A stretch of DNA of 64,000 nucleotides, from positions 3,260,001 through 3,324,000 of the forward strand of contig CM047425.1 in NCBI GenBank assembly GCA_026168455.1, read 5' to 3'. This stretch comes from Theocolax elegans. Taxonomy: Eukaryota > Arthropoda > Insecta > Hymenoptera > Cerocephalidae. The notes beneath the pieces were generated by a model. It was not told the DNA's origin, did no database searches, and saw only the letters and a program-made list of their open reading frames with translations. Below, piece by piece: positions 52,086 through 64,000 of the stretch. Each line of letters opens with the position of its first letter. Position 1 is the stretch's first letter. The position numbers and the translations under genes are program-made.

Positions 52086-55000
52086 ATTAGATTTTTTTAT
52101 AGCAATTACTATTATAACCCACATTTTTAAGTTTATGAATAGAAATTCTATATAACATCGCAAAATCTTATCCCAGGCATATGTTTAACGATGTTATGAT
52201 TCGTTAACGCACATTTTTGTATATTATAATCAGCCCATATTGGTTATTCTGTCGCTTATCAGTTTTGATCACGAGAACGTTTTGATAATTCACTTTTTTT
52301 TATTTTAATACACACAAAAGTATAATAATAAAAATGCTAAACGAGTAACATTATCACCATGAAAATTGTATTAAATTATAACAATATAGTATTCATTTTT
52401 TATATCTTATATACATTATTTTTTAGGGCAGAGTATACAACTGTTACCTGAAAACAACTGTTTTTTTTATTTTGTGTTACATCTATATATAGTGGGATTT
52501 TTTTTTGTATAACCTAAGTAAAACAGCCAGAAAATAGACGAGTGTCCATATCACCGTTGTTATAAATATATTATTCCTATATATCTATTCTGAATAAGAG
52601 AGACATCGACGAAAAAAATATTCAGCAATATAAAAATAAAAAAACTGTTGAACGACAATTGACACGTGACCCAAGCATTCTAAACGCATCCTCGATAGAG
52701 CTAAACGATCTACGTGTAACCAGGTAATAAAGCAATAATTAAAATAAGAAAATGAAGGCTCGATTCATTATCCGTACGCCGTGAACGAGAGAAAAATCGC
52801 AGTTAACAATAATCGCTTAATTAGCATTATATTCCACGCATATATATATTTTTCACTCGATTTCCGGATCGCCTCGATAATCTCGAACCGACCGATACCG
52901 AACTTATTGACGATACAATATACGTGTATGTATATATGGAAGAACCGACCACCTCAGACACGCGAGCTACCAGGTAGGTTTTGAAAAAAGAAAAAGAAGC
53001 TCACACACACAGAGAGCAGAGAAAAGGAAAAAAGATCGAAGCGTCGACGCCCGCGGTAATTGCCAATTAGCAGCGCGGATATTTAATTGCTATTAGACCC
53101 CGAACTCCGAGATCGAGGTGGTCGTCGATTTCCTCTTAGGTACACATATTATACATATATATATATATATACACAGCTAAATCCCTAAATCGAAACGCGT
53201 AACTGCGGCCACGGGATTCCCGAGTCTCTCTCTCTCTCTCTCTTTCCCTAATAAATTTTATCAACGAGCTGCCGGGGCCTTAACTTTTTTTTTGCTTCCT
53301 CCTTTTTCGTCTCTCTTTTTTTTTCTTTTTCGTTCCTTCAACCGGGGTCCGTGTATATATACCTTTGTGTAAAGGAGCGTTTGCGACGAACGTTCCTCTT
53401 TTTAGCACTTTACAACGCCTCGGTTTATGGATCTTTTTATTAAGTCGATCTCGCGAATACTCGTTTCGCTATTTTTTTCGGACGTTTTTGCGTGCGCCTC
53501 TCTCTCTCTCTCTCTCTCTCTATACCCGCATAAATTTAACATTTTAGGAACTTATAAGTGACGAGTCATTAACGAGTTTTTAACTTCCTTTATGTCCCAT
53601 ATATATATTGTCTGCAGATATGGCGATCGGGACGTACAATCCCACGTATTTTTTTTTTGTCCAGTATACGTTCTTTGTTATCGCTTCTTAATTATGTATG
53701 CGACCAACTCGATTGGGAGTTACACGGTCGTTAATATTGTCAAATATTCCACTCGGTGAACTCTAAATCAAATTACGTGGTTATAACTTTTAATCGTTCG
53801 GGATATATATAATACAGAAATCGAAATACAATTTTTACGAATTTTTTCTTTCTGATGGTATATATATATACGCAATATTTGAAATATATATTCAAAACAA
53901 TATTAGTATATGTAAACGAGAAAAGATAATCAATCGTGATGTAGAATTTTTACTCAGTTGAGGTACACGAAATAGGTAAAATTTTCAAAATAATTTTTCT
54001 TTTTCTGAAAATTACCACGATAACGCGGTAGAAATTGATGCACTATCTTAATAAGTATTATGACTTCTTTTGATATATCACAACTTTTCTTAAATAAAAT
54101 TTTTATTAAAATTCCTCTCCGCCTATTAATTAGATTTCGTAAATAAGATTTGAATATTGACTACAAATTTCGGATAGATGTACGAAATTGATTTCGCACT
54201 TAAAATTAGTTTATATTTTCATGATGACGATTCCAAGCGATTCTTATATTTATAACCTATGAGGGTGGTTAATGATTACACAGGGTGGTTTTGTATAGTC
54301 CCTCGTTCGCATTAAGATTATAACCGACACAATACTGGCAAAATAAAAAAATGTTTTATTATGCATTATATCTACTTACGTTCATGAAATGCAATGGACA
54401 ATTGACATTATCAAATTGATATAAAGCTCAAGGAAAATAAAAAAATTTCGAAATATACATATCGATCGTCATCGTTAAACAAAACGTTATGAACAACTCG
54501 AAAGACAATATCGTTGGTCATCCAAAATGTTAACGATTATCTTGTAGAGCCTCGTACATATAACGGTCGGTCATATAAAAATCGCACATACATCGTACAC
54601 ACAGATACACACATACGAACGAGGTTGTAGACAATTAAACAAAGTAATATGCGACGAACGGAAAGCTCAAAACGATCCGCGCGCGTGTATTATACATTGT
54701 AAGATAAAGCAAAGGAAACCCAGAACATTTCTCCAATTGGAAAGAGTCATCAATCGAGGATCACCTCCAATTCATCAGCTCGGATATTTGCAACGTTCAC
54801 CCTGAATACACACACACACATAAAGCAAAAAGCCAAGAGGAAGGCTGCACGCGCCGAAAGTCTCGCAACGGGGCCCCGTAAACGTTATAAGTATATATGT
54901 GTATATGCACATCCGAATGCGCGGGCCGCGTTTGTCTCATTAAATCAAGCGCGCGCGGGGCGTGCGCCTCGGTTTCACCTATACCTCCCTTTATTTATGA

Positions 55001-58000
55001 ATAAACCTCGCGACAAAATGTTGCCGAGCTCGACGGGGGGTTTTGACGGCATAATTCCCCCGCGGCGTGACCTGCTCGATCTCGCCCATATAAATAACCA
55101 ACGGCTCGTTCTCTCTCTCTTTTTTTGCGTTCACTTCGATATATATATATATATATATACATTTCCTTTGGGTCTTCTATCGAGAAACGATTTCTCCTCT
55201 ATACACACACATATCAGCGTAAACACGCTTCGTCTCTTATTTTGCGTATACGATTTTCATCTTTCAGTGAATTATCGACCAGAATTAAATTGTTTGCGCC
55301 CTTTCTAAATTATGGTTATGGATATGTATAATATGCGTTTGTGTGTATGTGTGTGTGTGTGAATACTCGGATGATTATCATTTTTGTAGTCGAGTTCGAT
55401 GTATGTGCAGTTTAATTTATTAAATAAAAACCTCAGGTGAATTATATATATATGGCGTTTGAAGAGAAAGAGATATCTTGAGCGCGAGTTTTCATCATAT
55501 TATATCTGTTTAGCGATACGAATTCGAATTGTTTAGTCTCGCATGATCGATCTACTTATACCAGTTAGTCGTTGCGTAAATTGTGTATTGAGATGTTAAT
55601 ATTATGAAGAAGAACCCCTGTTAATTTAGTTTAGTTTAATTATTAACCCCTTTGGATGCAAGGTACATTGTAATGAACACAGATGAAAAATTTGAAATTA
55701 TAAAATTGTAACGTAAATTATTGAAAGTGTAGTTAAAAATAATATTTCATTAGTACTTTTAGATTAATAAGATAATATTATATACCAATTTTATATTTAA
55801 GAACAGTCGTGGTGATAAAATTATAAGTAAAGATATGAAACAAATTCTGAATTAATTCACGTCTGAAAAGGTTAAGAAGGATAGGGGCTAGGAAACATAC
55901 TAGAAAATTTTTTTTTTTTTCAAAATAATTGTACTTATTTTAAATTTGTTAAACTATTTTTTCCATTATTAAAGAATTATCTTTCTAGAAAAATTACTAT
56001 ACATCAAGGATAGTAAAAACTTTCATCATTTTAGTATATATATTTTTTTTTCATAACATTGGTAGCAACTTTTACCATCATTAATAGTAATTTTTATAAC
56101 GAAGTCTACCATCCGGTTATCATTAAAATAATAATAACATCAAAGAAATAAATAAAATGCTAAAATTGAAAAAAAACAGAACTATCACTATAACGTAATT
56201 TTTTTTACAAGAATTTAAAATTCTGTTTTTCTTTCTGTATCAACTATTTTGATACATTCAAGTAATATCATTAACATATTTTTTAATTTGTTTAATGAAA
56301 ATGCTGACGGATTCTATTTAAATACGATCGTCACTAACACGCTAACGATGCGACCAAAATTCTAAAACATACAAATTGCTTAAATAGAAAAGACAAATGA
56401 TTAATCTAAAATTTTAATAAATTAACACCATTTTCATTAATTGCATACTTTATAAATTAAATCCTTGTCGTACAGCTCAAGCTATAACAAAACGCATATA
56501 TATATCGAAATACACGATATCATTAATTTCTGCATTATAGATAAATTTACTGTTAGTTAATTAACGAGATACTACATACACTATACATCCTAAAAATAAA
56601 ATTCTCTCAATAATTCATAGGTGCATATCGGTTAGAGACACTGAGCATAATTAATTAAACACGGGACACTTTTTCGGGCATTGTATTATCTTTTCTAAAA
56701 AAAAACCAATAATCAAACACTTGTTTCTTTTCTAAAAATAAAAATCAGTGTGTATATGTATATATTTCCCTTCTAAAAGATTCGGAGGAGTGAAAAGAAT
56801 AAGGAGAAGGGCGGAGTGTATATATATAAGATCCTTAATTAGACGAGACGCATTAAATATATATCAAGCTCGTTCAAATTTCTCTTATCGGTCCGCGATA
56901 AGCCGAGCTCGCAAAAATACATATACATATAAAGATCTTTCGCGACGGAGACAGTGGGAAATAAAGGGAAGAAAGATACGCGCGCAAAGTAAAAGAGGAA
57001 AAAAAAAACGAAGCTGAGGAGTGGGGAAGGAAGGTAAAGAGCAGGTAAGCCGAAAATGGCCCTGAGAAACCCGAGATAACAGGCTCTATACGGTCAACAG
57101 TAAAGCTCGAAAACGCGCATTGTAATTCGGAATGGAGGTATGTTAAAACGGCCGATCGAGAAACCACTTCGCCTTCTATAGCCTTCGCAAACGAGATTCT
57201 TGCGATTCCGCGATTCGAAAGATTAATCCCTATTGCATCTCGCACCTACACTTTTTATCCCGATATCGCTATCTCCTTCTTCTTCTTCTTCTTTTTCGTT
57301 TTTTTTTTTCTTTCATTTTTTTCGTATTTACTTCCTCCGCGCCACCTGGTTACCTCGAAGCGCAATTAATACCCTTTATCGAAAATGAAATATTTGTTTT
57401 GATTTTGAAACACTGACCGGACAGGAGTATCGTCAAAGTCACGGCGACTGCGGGTTCACTGTTCATCGATCATTGCACCTGCTAAATTTGAAATTGATGG
57501 GTTGTGCGTGCGTGCACCTCGGTGTTCCGCGGCATTATAGAAACGGCAGGTGCTATTGAAATCATCGTTTCGACTTGTTTAATTACTCTATATTTCGATT
57601 AAACTATTCGTCCAAATCGTATTTTTTGTTCATCGATTCTTCTTTTTTTTTTACGTTTAACTAATTAACAATATAGTATGGTTTTATTGCGGATCTATAT
57701 ATGTATGCAGGATCTTTAAAAACACTCGAACCAATTGAATAATTACTTAAAAAAAGATGTATTATTAATAAGATTTATTACTATTATTATTATTATATTG
57801 TACGTAACACTTTAAAAGATATTATCATTCCGTTGCGATTATTTAAAAAAATATTCATGCGCGGTCAATTATTTTATTAACATTGATTGAACGAAAAAAT
57901 TCACTAGGAACGCGATACAAGAAAAAAGTCTACAAATTTTTCACTATTCAAATTCGCTCGTCGATTATTTTTTTTTGTTCCTTTTTTATAAGTTAAAACT

Positions 58001-60032
58001 CGTTCGAGTTGAAGTTGCGCGCCGTAATTTTATAACGAAACGTTACGATGCGAAACGGTTGACATCGGGCCGTCGTCGTTTGCGGAGTTTTCTTGAAAAA
58101 GGGGGAGGAAAGGTAACCGGTTTTCTCCTTCCTTCTCCCCTTTTTCGTAGTTACGTCGATTCTTGCACTTCGATGGCGCGAAGACTCTCGACTTTTCTCT
58201 AAGCTAATTGGCGATTTTCGCGTACGGATCATCTGATATATACCGTTTGCACGAGAGAAAGAGAGAGAGACAGTTACATGTGTAACTTTCCTATATGTAA
58301 ATCTCTTTTTTTTCCTCTCTTCCTTTATTTATGTCGAAACGAAATATCGACGAGCGCTTTTATTTATATTTTTTTATTATTATTAACAATCTTGTATACG
58401 TATTATTCCTAGAAACGTGATTTTTTTATATTTACACATATAAGGTGAATCTGGTAGATTTTCGAATGAGAAAAATAGTTGACGGTTAATATTTCTAGAA
58501 AATGATAAAAAAAAAATTTTATGCTCGTCATTTTAATTTTAATATACTTTTTACTTTACGATGATAAAAAATTGCTTTTAGGTTTGATCGATTTATGAGA
58601 TATGTATACGAGAAATGAGAAAATGTGTATAAATCGCATACACGCGGTGTTGATATATCTTAAGTGGATGTTTATCAAAATCTGACTCAGAAATTTTTCT
58701 AGAAAGACTTTGATGGATTTTATAAAATAAAAGGTATATTCATAGCTTTATACGGGATAATTGCAATTTTCAATTCCTGGTACATAATCTCCATAGGATT
58801 TACAGAGCGTGAACCGATGAATATGAATAAGAAATGTTGACTTGTTATGAACACGCGCAAAATTGAATATTTAGACCATATATATTCGATATAAAAATTC
58901 CAATTTCGAATTTATGATATTTACTAGTAATTTTTAAAACCTAAATCGAGTGCGCAACGTGTTAATAAAATAATTACGAATCGTTTTTTATATATAGTGA
59001 AAAATATACAGATTTTTTCTCTTTGCTTCAAGCACAATTGCAATCGATAAATTTTCCTAGGTTAACAAAATAATTTAAATTGATCGCACTCGATATTTTT
59101 ATTGTAAGTACTTGTCACAATAATCGTGATGTAGAAAAATGTATGACATTTATCTATACAACGCTAAATAAAATATAACTTTTATCTCAAAATTTTTTTG
59201 GAAACAAAAAAATACAGAGCAACAGATCATTTGTAATTTTAAAAATGTGTCTAATGCAGCTTTGAGGTGCTATATGATATTTACATAAACATCCGAAATT
59301 ACATAATTAAAATAAAATAAAAACACCGATCGTACAATCATCTACAAAATAATAATTAAAATAAATTATACATTCTCATTATAAATCCAAAAATATCAAG
59401 CGCACCAAGAAGCCTGATCTCCCGATTTAAAAATGTGTTTGTACACGGAGAAAAGAGTTCTATGAAAAATTACGATAATTTTACTGTAAGCGAGAGACAA
59501 ACGAGGTTCAGTTGAAAAAGTGCAATATTTATTTTGGTAATAAGTAAACACTTCCAAGAATAATTGCTATTTCAGTTCACTAAAAATCTCGAAAAATCTG
59601 GACTCAACAAAATATAAAACAACTGATATTAAATTTTAATGAAAGAAACAACAAATTTTACTGCAAGTCTTATGAAATAATATCACAACAGCTACTAAAT
59701 TTTGTTAGACATTTCAGTAAAATTTGTGTACGGCGAATGTTAGTAGGCAGGGTAGTACAATTTTAGTGTCCAGTATAGTAAAATTTATTGAAATTTCTGC
59801 TATTCTCAAACGAAACTGTTAGGTTAGCTGGCTTATTATTCGAATTTATGCAATTAATTAACGCATTTGACTAATCTGAATCGACAGAATTTTAACCATA
59901 TTAATTACAAACCGACTGGTTTACCTTTTAATTGATATTAACAACGGGATAATGCAATAAATGTTAATAAAGTTCGCGCATCCTTTGAGCGACGTGTAGC
60001 TTATAACGACGATTCGAAGTTAAACAATGGAA

Positions 60033-60120
60033 AGGTTGATGGCGCAGCGGTAACGTGCTCGATTTTGACGCGGAGGGTCCCAGGTTCGAATCCCGGTGTC
60101 GGATGATCCAAAGTTTTTTT
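60033..60120 (+). pseudogene. tRNA-like sequence (SINE head or tRNA pseudogene)
   Basis: A box TGGCGCAGCGG (60040-60050) and B box GGTTCGAATCC (60083-60093) match the RNA polymerase III promoter consensus at tRNA spacing. The D stem (GCGC/GTGC) and T stem (CCAGG/CCCGG, one mismatch) pair, and a T7 terminator lies at 60114-60120. However, the seven bases before the A box do not pair with the expected 3' acceptor TGTCGGA. The anticodon stem is also poor. A functional tRNA is therefore unlikely; a tRNA-derived SINE head or decayed tRNA fits best. Confidence 0.6.
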
Positions 60121-60429
60121 CATTAAAATAATTTATTATTCAATTTATATTTCAGTTTAAATGTATGTAAATAATAACCCGAGTAGAAATGCTAGCCAGG
60201 CCGCCTGAATTAGAAAACAGGGCCTGAAAAGGCCGCCTGTTAAGGGCCGGGATACGAATGTAATGGAATTTAAGTCAGGGCCTAATTTTGTTAGTTCGGA
60301 TGTGACGTTATAGTAAAAGTCAATTTTGGTAGTTCGAATGTGAGGTTAGTAATAGTATCTACAAATTATATAGTATTGTATATAAATTTTCAGGTTAGAA
60401 TTTTATCAAGAGTTTTTTATAAATATAAA

Positions 60430-60678
60430 ATGAGTAAAAAAATTGATTATACTCAGAAGCTTAGTTTACTAAGAGTTCGAAAGTACCGATTGAAAAGGAA
60501 AATACAATATATAAATAGTGAAAGTTTAAAAAAACACTTTAATAATATAAAAGTTTATGCAGTATTATATTGCTTTAAATATGTGAAAAGATTTAATTTT
60601 GTATTGTATAAAAAAAGTGCAAAGTTATTAATATTATATTATATTAAGATTGTTGTAATTATTTGGAAATTATGTTAA
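60430..60678 (+). pseudogene. Short open frame inside the inner transposon
   Basis: The frame has an ATG at 60430 and encodes about 82 residues starting MSKKIDYTQKLSLLRVRKYR, basic and Lys/Arg-rich, then a hydrophobic Tyr/Ile/Leu-rich end. The position inside a TIR element and the basic N-terminus suggest a remnant of a transposase start. I cannot match it to a family, there are no catalytic residues, and AT-rich sequence could produce it by chance. Confidence 0.25.
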
Positions 60679-60770
60679 ACCATATATTTTAATTATATTA
60701 TCTATAATATTTATGTTTAATAAATATTAATGTCTTAAAATGCATTTTATTCTATTTACAAAACCTATAC

Positions 60771-60803
60771 GCACACACACGCACACACACACACACACAC
60801 ACG
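60771..60803. repeat. CA dinucleotide microsatellite
   Basis: About 15 CA units with GC interruptions, inside the inner transposon. A smaller CA run lies at 8780-8797. Confidence 0.95.
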
Positions 60804-61579
60804 CATGTACGCACGCCTAATTAACCTTATATTTATAACTTTATATTAGTATATTTTGTGGTTTTTAAGATTACAAAGCTGTTACACATGTAAGATAACG
60901 TTTTTTTAACCTATTAACCTATACGGGCCATGCCCATGATCGACCCTTTACATGTGTTAGTTTTGAGATGTAAGACAACACATAAACTCGATTTCTATAG
61001 AAAAGTGAGAGAAAACAGTAAACCCAAATCCCCGTCCTGTAAAGGTTAAAAGTGATTCGATGTTTTTAGACATTAATTTTATTGAAAAAAAAGCTTTTTT
61101 GAACCAGAAAATTCCCGTCCTCTAAAGGTTAACAATTAAAAACAATTGTAAAATAACAAATACATTCAGATTTAGTTTTTACTACTAATTACGTGCCTTA
61201 ATATCACCTGAACATACCCACAAAATAGTATTACATAAAACAGGCCCTGATCTCCACCCCATTACATTTTTTAAAGGTCCTTTACAGGCACCTGTTCAGG
61301 GCCTTTTAATATTCGTCAGGTACCTGAACAGGGCCTAATTTTTGCCTGGAAATCATTTCTACTCGGGAATATATCTGAATAATTCTATGTATAAAATAAA
61401 AAAAAAGATGGCACGGGAGCCGTCGAAAAATAAATTTTTCTTTCTTTCAGTCGTAATAAAAATTACTATACTGCTTTGTAAAATTTAGTGAACTCGTTCT
61501 AAAAATTAGTGAACTGCAAGTTTGTCTCGATTTCAAGCAAGAATATCGTAATTTTTATATGAAAATTTTTCTCCGTGTA

Positions 61580-64000
61580 TATAAAATAATCGAGTAAAAT
61601 CGGTTGAAATTGACGCGACTCGAAAAAAAAATACTTATAAAAAAAAGAAGACAATCAGCTATAAAACGGAAAAGCATAGGCGCCATGGATCGTACGATTA
61701 TCCGAAGGTTTCGCACGCATCCGCGACGATCGACACGGTTGATAATCCAACGACGCGAACTCAGAGTCTTAACGAGCGAAGAGTCCGCGGTCCTTTTAAT
61801 CCCACGGCTCGAGGATCGCGATTTCCCTTATATATACGCCCTCGTGTAAATGGCTGTAATAGTCGAGTCTTTCGATTCTCGATCTTTACGTTGCAATTCG
61901 GCGATCGCTAGACGCTAACATTCGGATACGTCAAAGGTTCATCAATAGTAATAAAAGTTTACTTTTTTTTGTTTTTATAAACGATGTACTGTGCAACTAT
62001 TATAGTTTTAATAAACATGATTATTCTTTTTTTTAAATGTATAATTTTTTTTAAACCACAAATTTATTTGTGTATATGTATAGACACGCGCTCTGGAAGA
62101 GATCGGTTCAAATTTAATTTTTTAAAAAACCTTTTATAATTTATAAACTTTTAAAACACAAAAACAAGTATCAATATTATTAACTTTGCGACTATATTAT
62201 ATCATTTGATATATTTTAAAAATCATTGAATTATTAAAAAATAAGGAGTATTATTATAAATAAAATTATTTAAAATACCATTACAGATATTACTGAATTA
62301 TACATTATGTATAATATTGAATACTGAATATAAATTACTGAATGAAAATACTGAGAATTATACATTATGATAACTTCTAACCATATATTTAAAAATTAAG
62401 TAAATTCACGATTAATAAATTTGAACGATCACAAATTATAAATAAAAAATAAAAAAATTAATATTATGTAACCATGTTTAAAAATTGACAAACGTTAAAT
62501 AAAATCCCGATTAAAAAAATTAGATCGTTTAAAAATTATAACGTTAAAATAAACTCCAAACACATTTGCATCGTATAAGTTAATAAAATTCGATCGTATA
62601 CTTCAAAAAGTGATAAATATAATTGAAGTTTAATTTACGATTTATCAGCGTAACGACTAATTGTTAAGTGATGTTTCGTCTCTCTGTTCCTCTTAATAAC
62701 CGATGTTTCTCAATCTAATCAACGAAACAGTTATGCAATTGAATAATCGCGTTCAACTCAATCCGAGATAGCTCGATCAATTTATACCAATCGAATAATT
62801 AGCGTTTACATGAATATTATTGCCTCTTTTTTCACGATAAAACCAATTTACACGTATATTTTCTCTATCTTGAAAATATTTTCATTACACACGCGCGCGT
62901 ATGTGTGTTAATCGTATACACGTATGTATATATGTGTAAAAATACAACATATACCGGTATATATACCGCGTATGATAAATAATAGTTGAAGTATGTATAT
63001 ATGAGCTTTTTGAATTCTTGATCGACCGACTGTCAAATAAATCATACAGTTTAATCGTTAAGATTAATAACGTGGCCATTAATTTAGTGTAGACGTATAG
63101 CTCAATTAAGGAACGATGTTCCTTTGTCTTTGTTTCGATTTGAAAGTGAAAGCTTTATTAATATACGTATGTACAATTAAATATTGATGAATACACAATT
63201 ATATTTATTTCATTTATATATCATCATATTTGCGTGTTAAGTTCGTTATTTATTGATAGGAGGCACGATTAATTTTCTTTTATATTATACGTGACTTTGT
63301 AATGTTAATTAATGTAATTACAATTTTTAATGTAAATTTAGATTTATTCGATATTTTGATTGATGTAGATCACTGATTTATTTATTTATTTTTTTTTACG
63401 CGGGTTTAATTGTAATTATTATTCTTCGTTGAAACAAATTGAGGTTAGGTTTGCGATAGTTTAGTGTAGAAAGTGGTTTTATTACTTTTTCTTAGTTTGA
63501 GTGAAAGGTATTTTAAAGATTTATCTCCTAATGTTTTGATTTCGTTTAAAATAATGTTTCGAAAGCTTTCTCCTTAATAGAACTCGGGTAAGACAAATGG
63601 CTTGTCGCTGCTCGTTCGTCGATATATTTTAACTAGTTCGTGTATATGTATGACGTCTCCTTTTTTTCAATAGCGATAGTCTACGTTATTAAATTTGTCG
63701 TGCAATATATATATATATATATGATTAGATATGTAAAAGTGATGTGAATTTGTGTGTACATAATGTTCATGAAAATTTGAGAATCATCTTTATAATTTTT
63801 AGAATTTTTTTTTCAGTATACATTTTTTAGGATAATATATACGTTTAGGAAAAAAAATTTTCTGCGATGTAGAAATTAAGATGCGGAAGGAACGTGGTAG
63901 TTAATTTTATTTATTTATAGATAAAAAAGGAAAGATCTTTAATCGATAGGTTTTATTTACATTTATGGTTAATAATTAGTGTAAATGATAGTGTGTTTTA
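61580..64000. other. Flanking non-coding DNA to the window end
   Basis: The GC-balanced block 61670-61920 holds a short open frame with no recognisable product. The rest is very AT-rich with TA and CA runs. I see no gene, RNA gene or clear transposon here. Confidence 0.7.

Larger units (their letters stand above)
49381..59441. other. 3' flanking non-coding DNA
   Basis: I see no gene on either strand. Apart from the repeats listed separately, it is AT-rich with several GC-balanced islands: 50760-51090 (with a CTT/TTC tract at 50847-50886), 52660-53140, 54840-55110, 57330-57560 and 58000-58250. These lack coding signals and are candidate enhancers by position and composition only. Confidence 0.7.
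60178..61368. mobile_element. Inner DNA transposon with CCCGAGTAGAAATG terminal inverted repeats
   Basis: The left end CCCGAGTAGAAATG (60178-60191) and the right end, its exact complement (61355-61368), are followed inward by CCAGGC on both sides. Subterminal GC-rich motifs (cagggcctga, aggccgcctgt, aagggccggg on the left; caggccctga, cacctgttcagggcc, cagggcctaa on the right) are repeated in both orientations, as in DNA transposons with subterminal binding repeats. An AA lies on each side as a possible short target duplication. Internal direct repeats cccgtcctNtaaaggttaa occur at 61031 and 61114. The superfamily is unassigned. Confidence 0.75.
59442..61579. mobile_element. Outer TIR element with TACACGGAGAAAA ends, containing nested insertions
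   Basis: The left end TACACGGAGAAAA at 59442 is mirrored by the complement of the same sequence ending at 61579. Similarity continues inward (atgaaaaattacgata on the left, tatcgtaatttttatatg on the right). Subterminal phrases such as actaaattttgttag and agtgaactcgttct recur. Removing the inner element (60178-61368) leaves about 0.95 kb with no intact transposase, so this is a non-autonomous element. Flanking TA dinucleotides fit a TA target site. Confidence 0.65.

Noticed and set aside
61604..61849. 81-codon Arg-rich frame
   Set aside because: It begins at a non-ATG codon, has no recognisable domain and no splice context.

Overview
The window looks like one locus of an insect genome, most likely a hymenopteran (bee, ant or parasitoid wasp). 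The DNA is strongly AT-rich but keeps many CpG dinucleotides. It is full of TA, CA and CT microsatellites, recurrent 'aacctcaaaa/aacctaacc' strings and small inverted-repeat transposons. The single recognisable gene has an insect-type Iroquois protein sequence. The order-level guess is inference; the gene family is read directly from the sequence.

The only protein-coding gene I can support is an Iroquois-class TALE homeobox gene on the + strand. Four exons are visible: 19109-19242 (conserved block just before the homeodomain), 41550-41908 (homeodomain plus acidic tail), 46758-47817 (His/Gln-rich region, IRO box and Pro-rich C-terminal part) and 48197-48236 (short last coding exon, tentative). 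Splice sites and phases agree, giving 530 continuous residues up to a stop. The N-terminus is missing, so the first exon(s) must lie upstream of the window. Residues after the homeodomain and around the IRO box look more like araucan/caupolican (iro) than mirror, with moderate confidence.

Layout: 1-19108 is an upstream intron with no exon found; 19243-41549 is a 22.3 kb intron; 41909-46757 is a 4.8 kb intron whose last 1.2 kb is unusually GC-rich; 47818-48196 is a short intron; 48237 onward is 3' UTR followed by about 15 kb of flanking DNA. The rest of the window is non-coding. It holds several inverted-repeat elements (4611-5093, 10739-11334, 23704-23936, 49893-50616), a recent 0.5 kb tandem duplication (34681-35616) and a nested insertion at 59442-61579. 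In that insertion a 1.2 kb element with CCCGAGTAGAAATG ends sits inside a larger element with TACACGGAGAAAA ends, next to a tRNA-like sequence. Scattered islands of balanced composition in the introns and 3' flank are candidate cis-regulatory elements, as expected for a developmental patterning gene, but I cannot test their conservation.

I found no CRISPR array, rRNA, functional tRNA, second gene or novel multi-gene system. The observations most worth checking are an in-frame alternative terminal exon in the GC-rich part of the third intron, two competing acceptors at the C-terminus, and the nested transposon.
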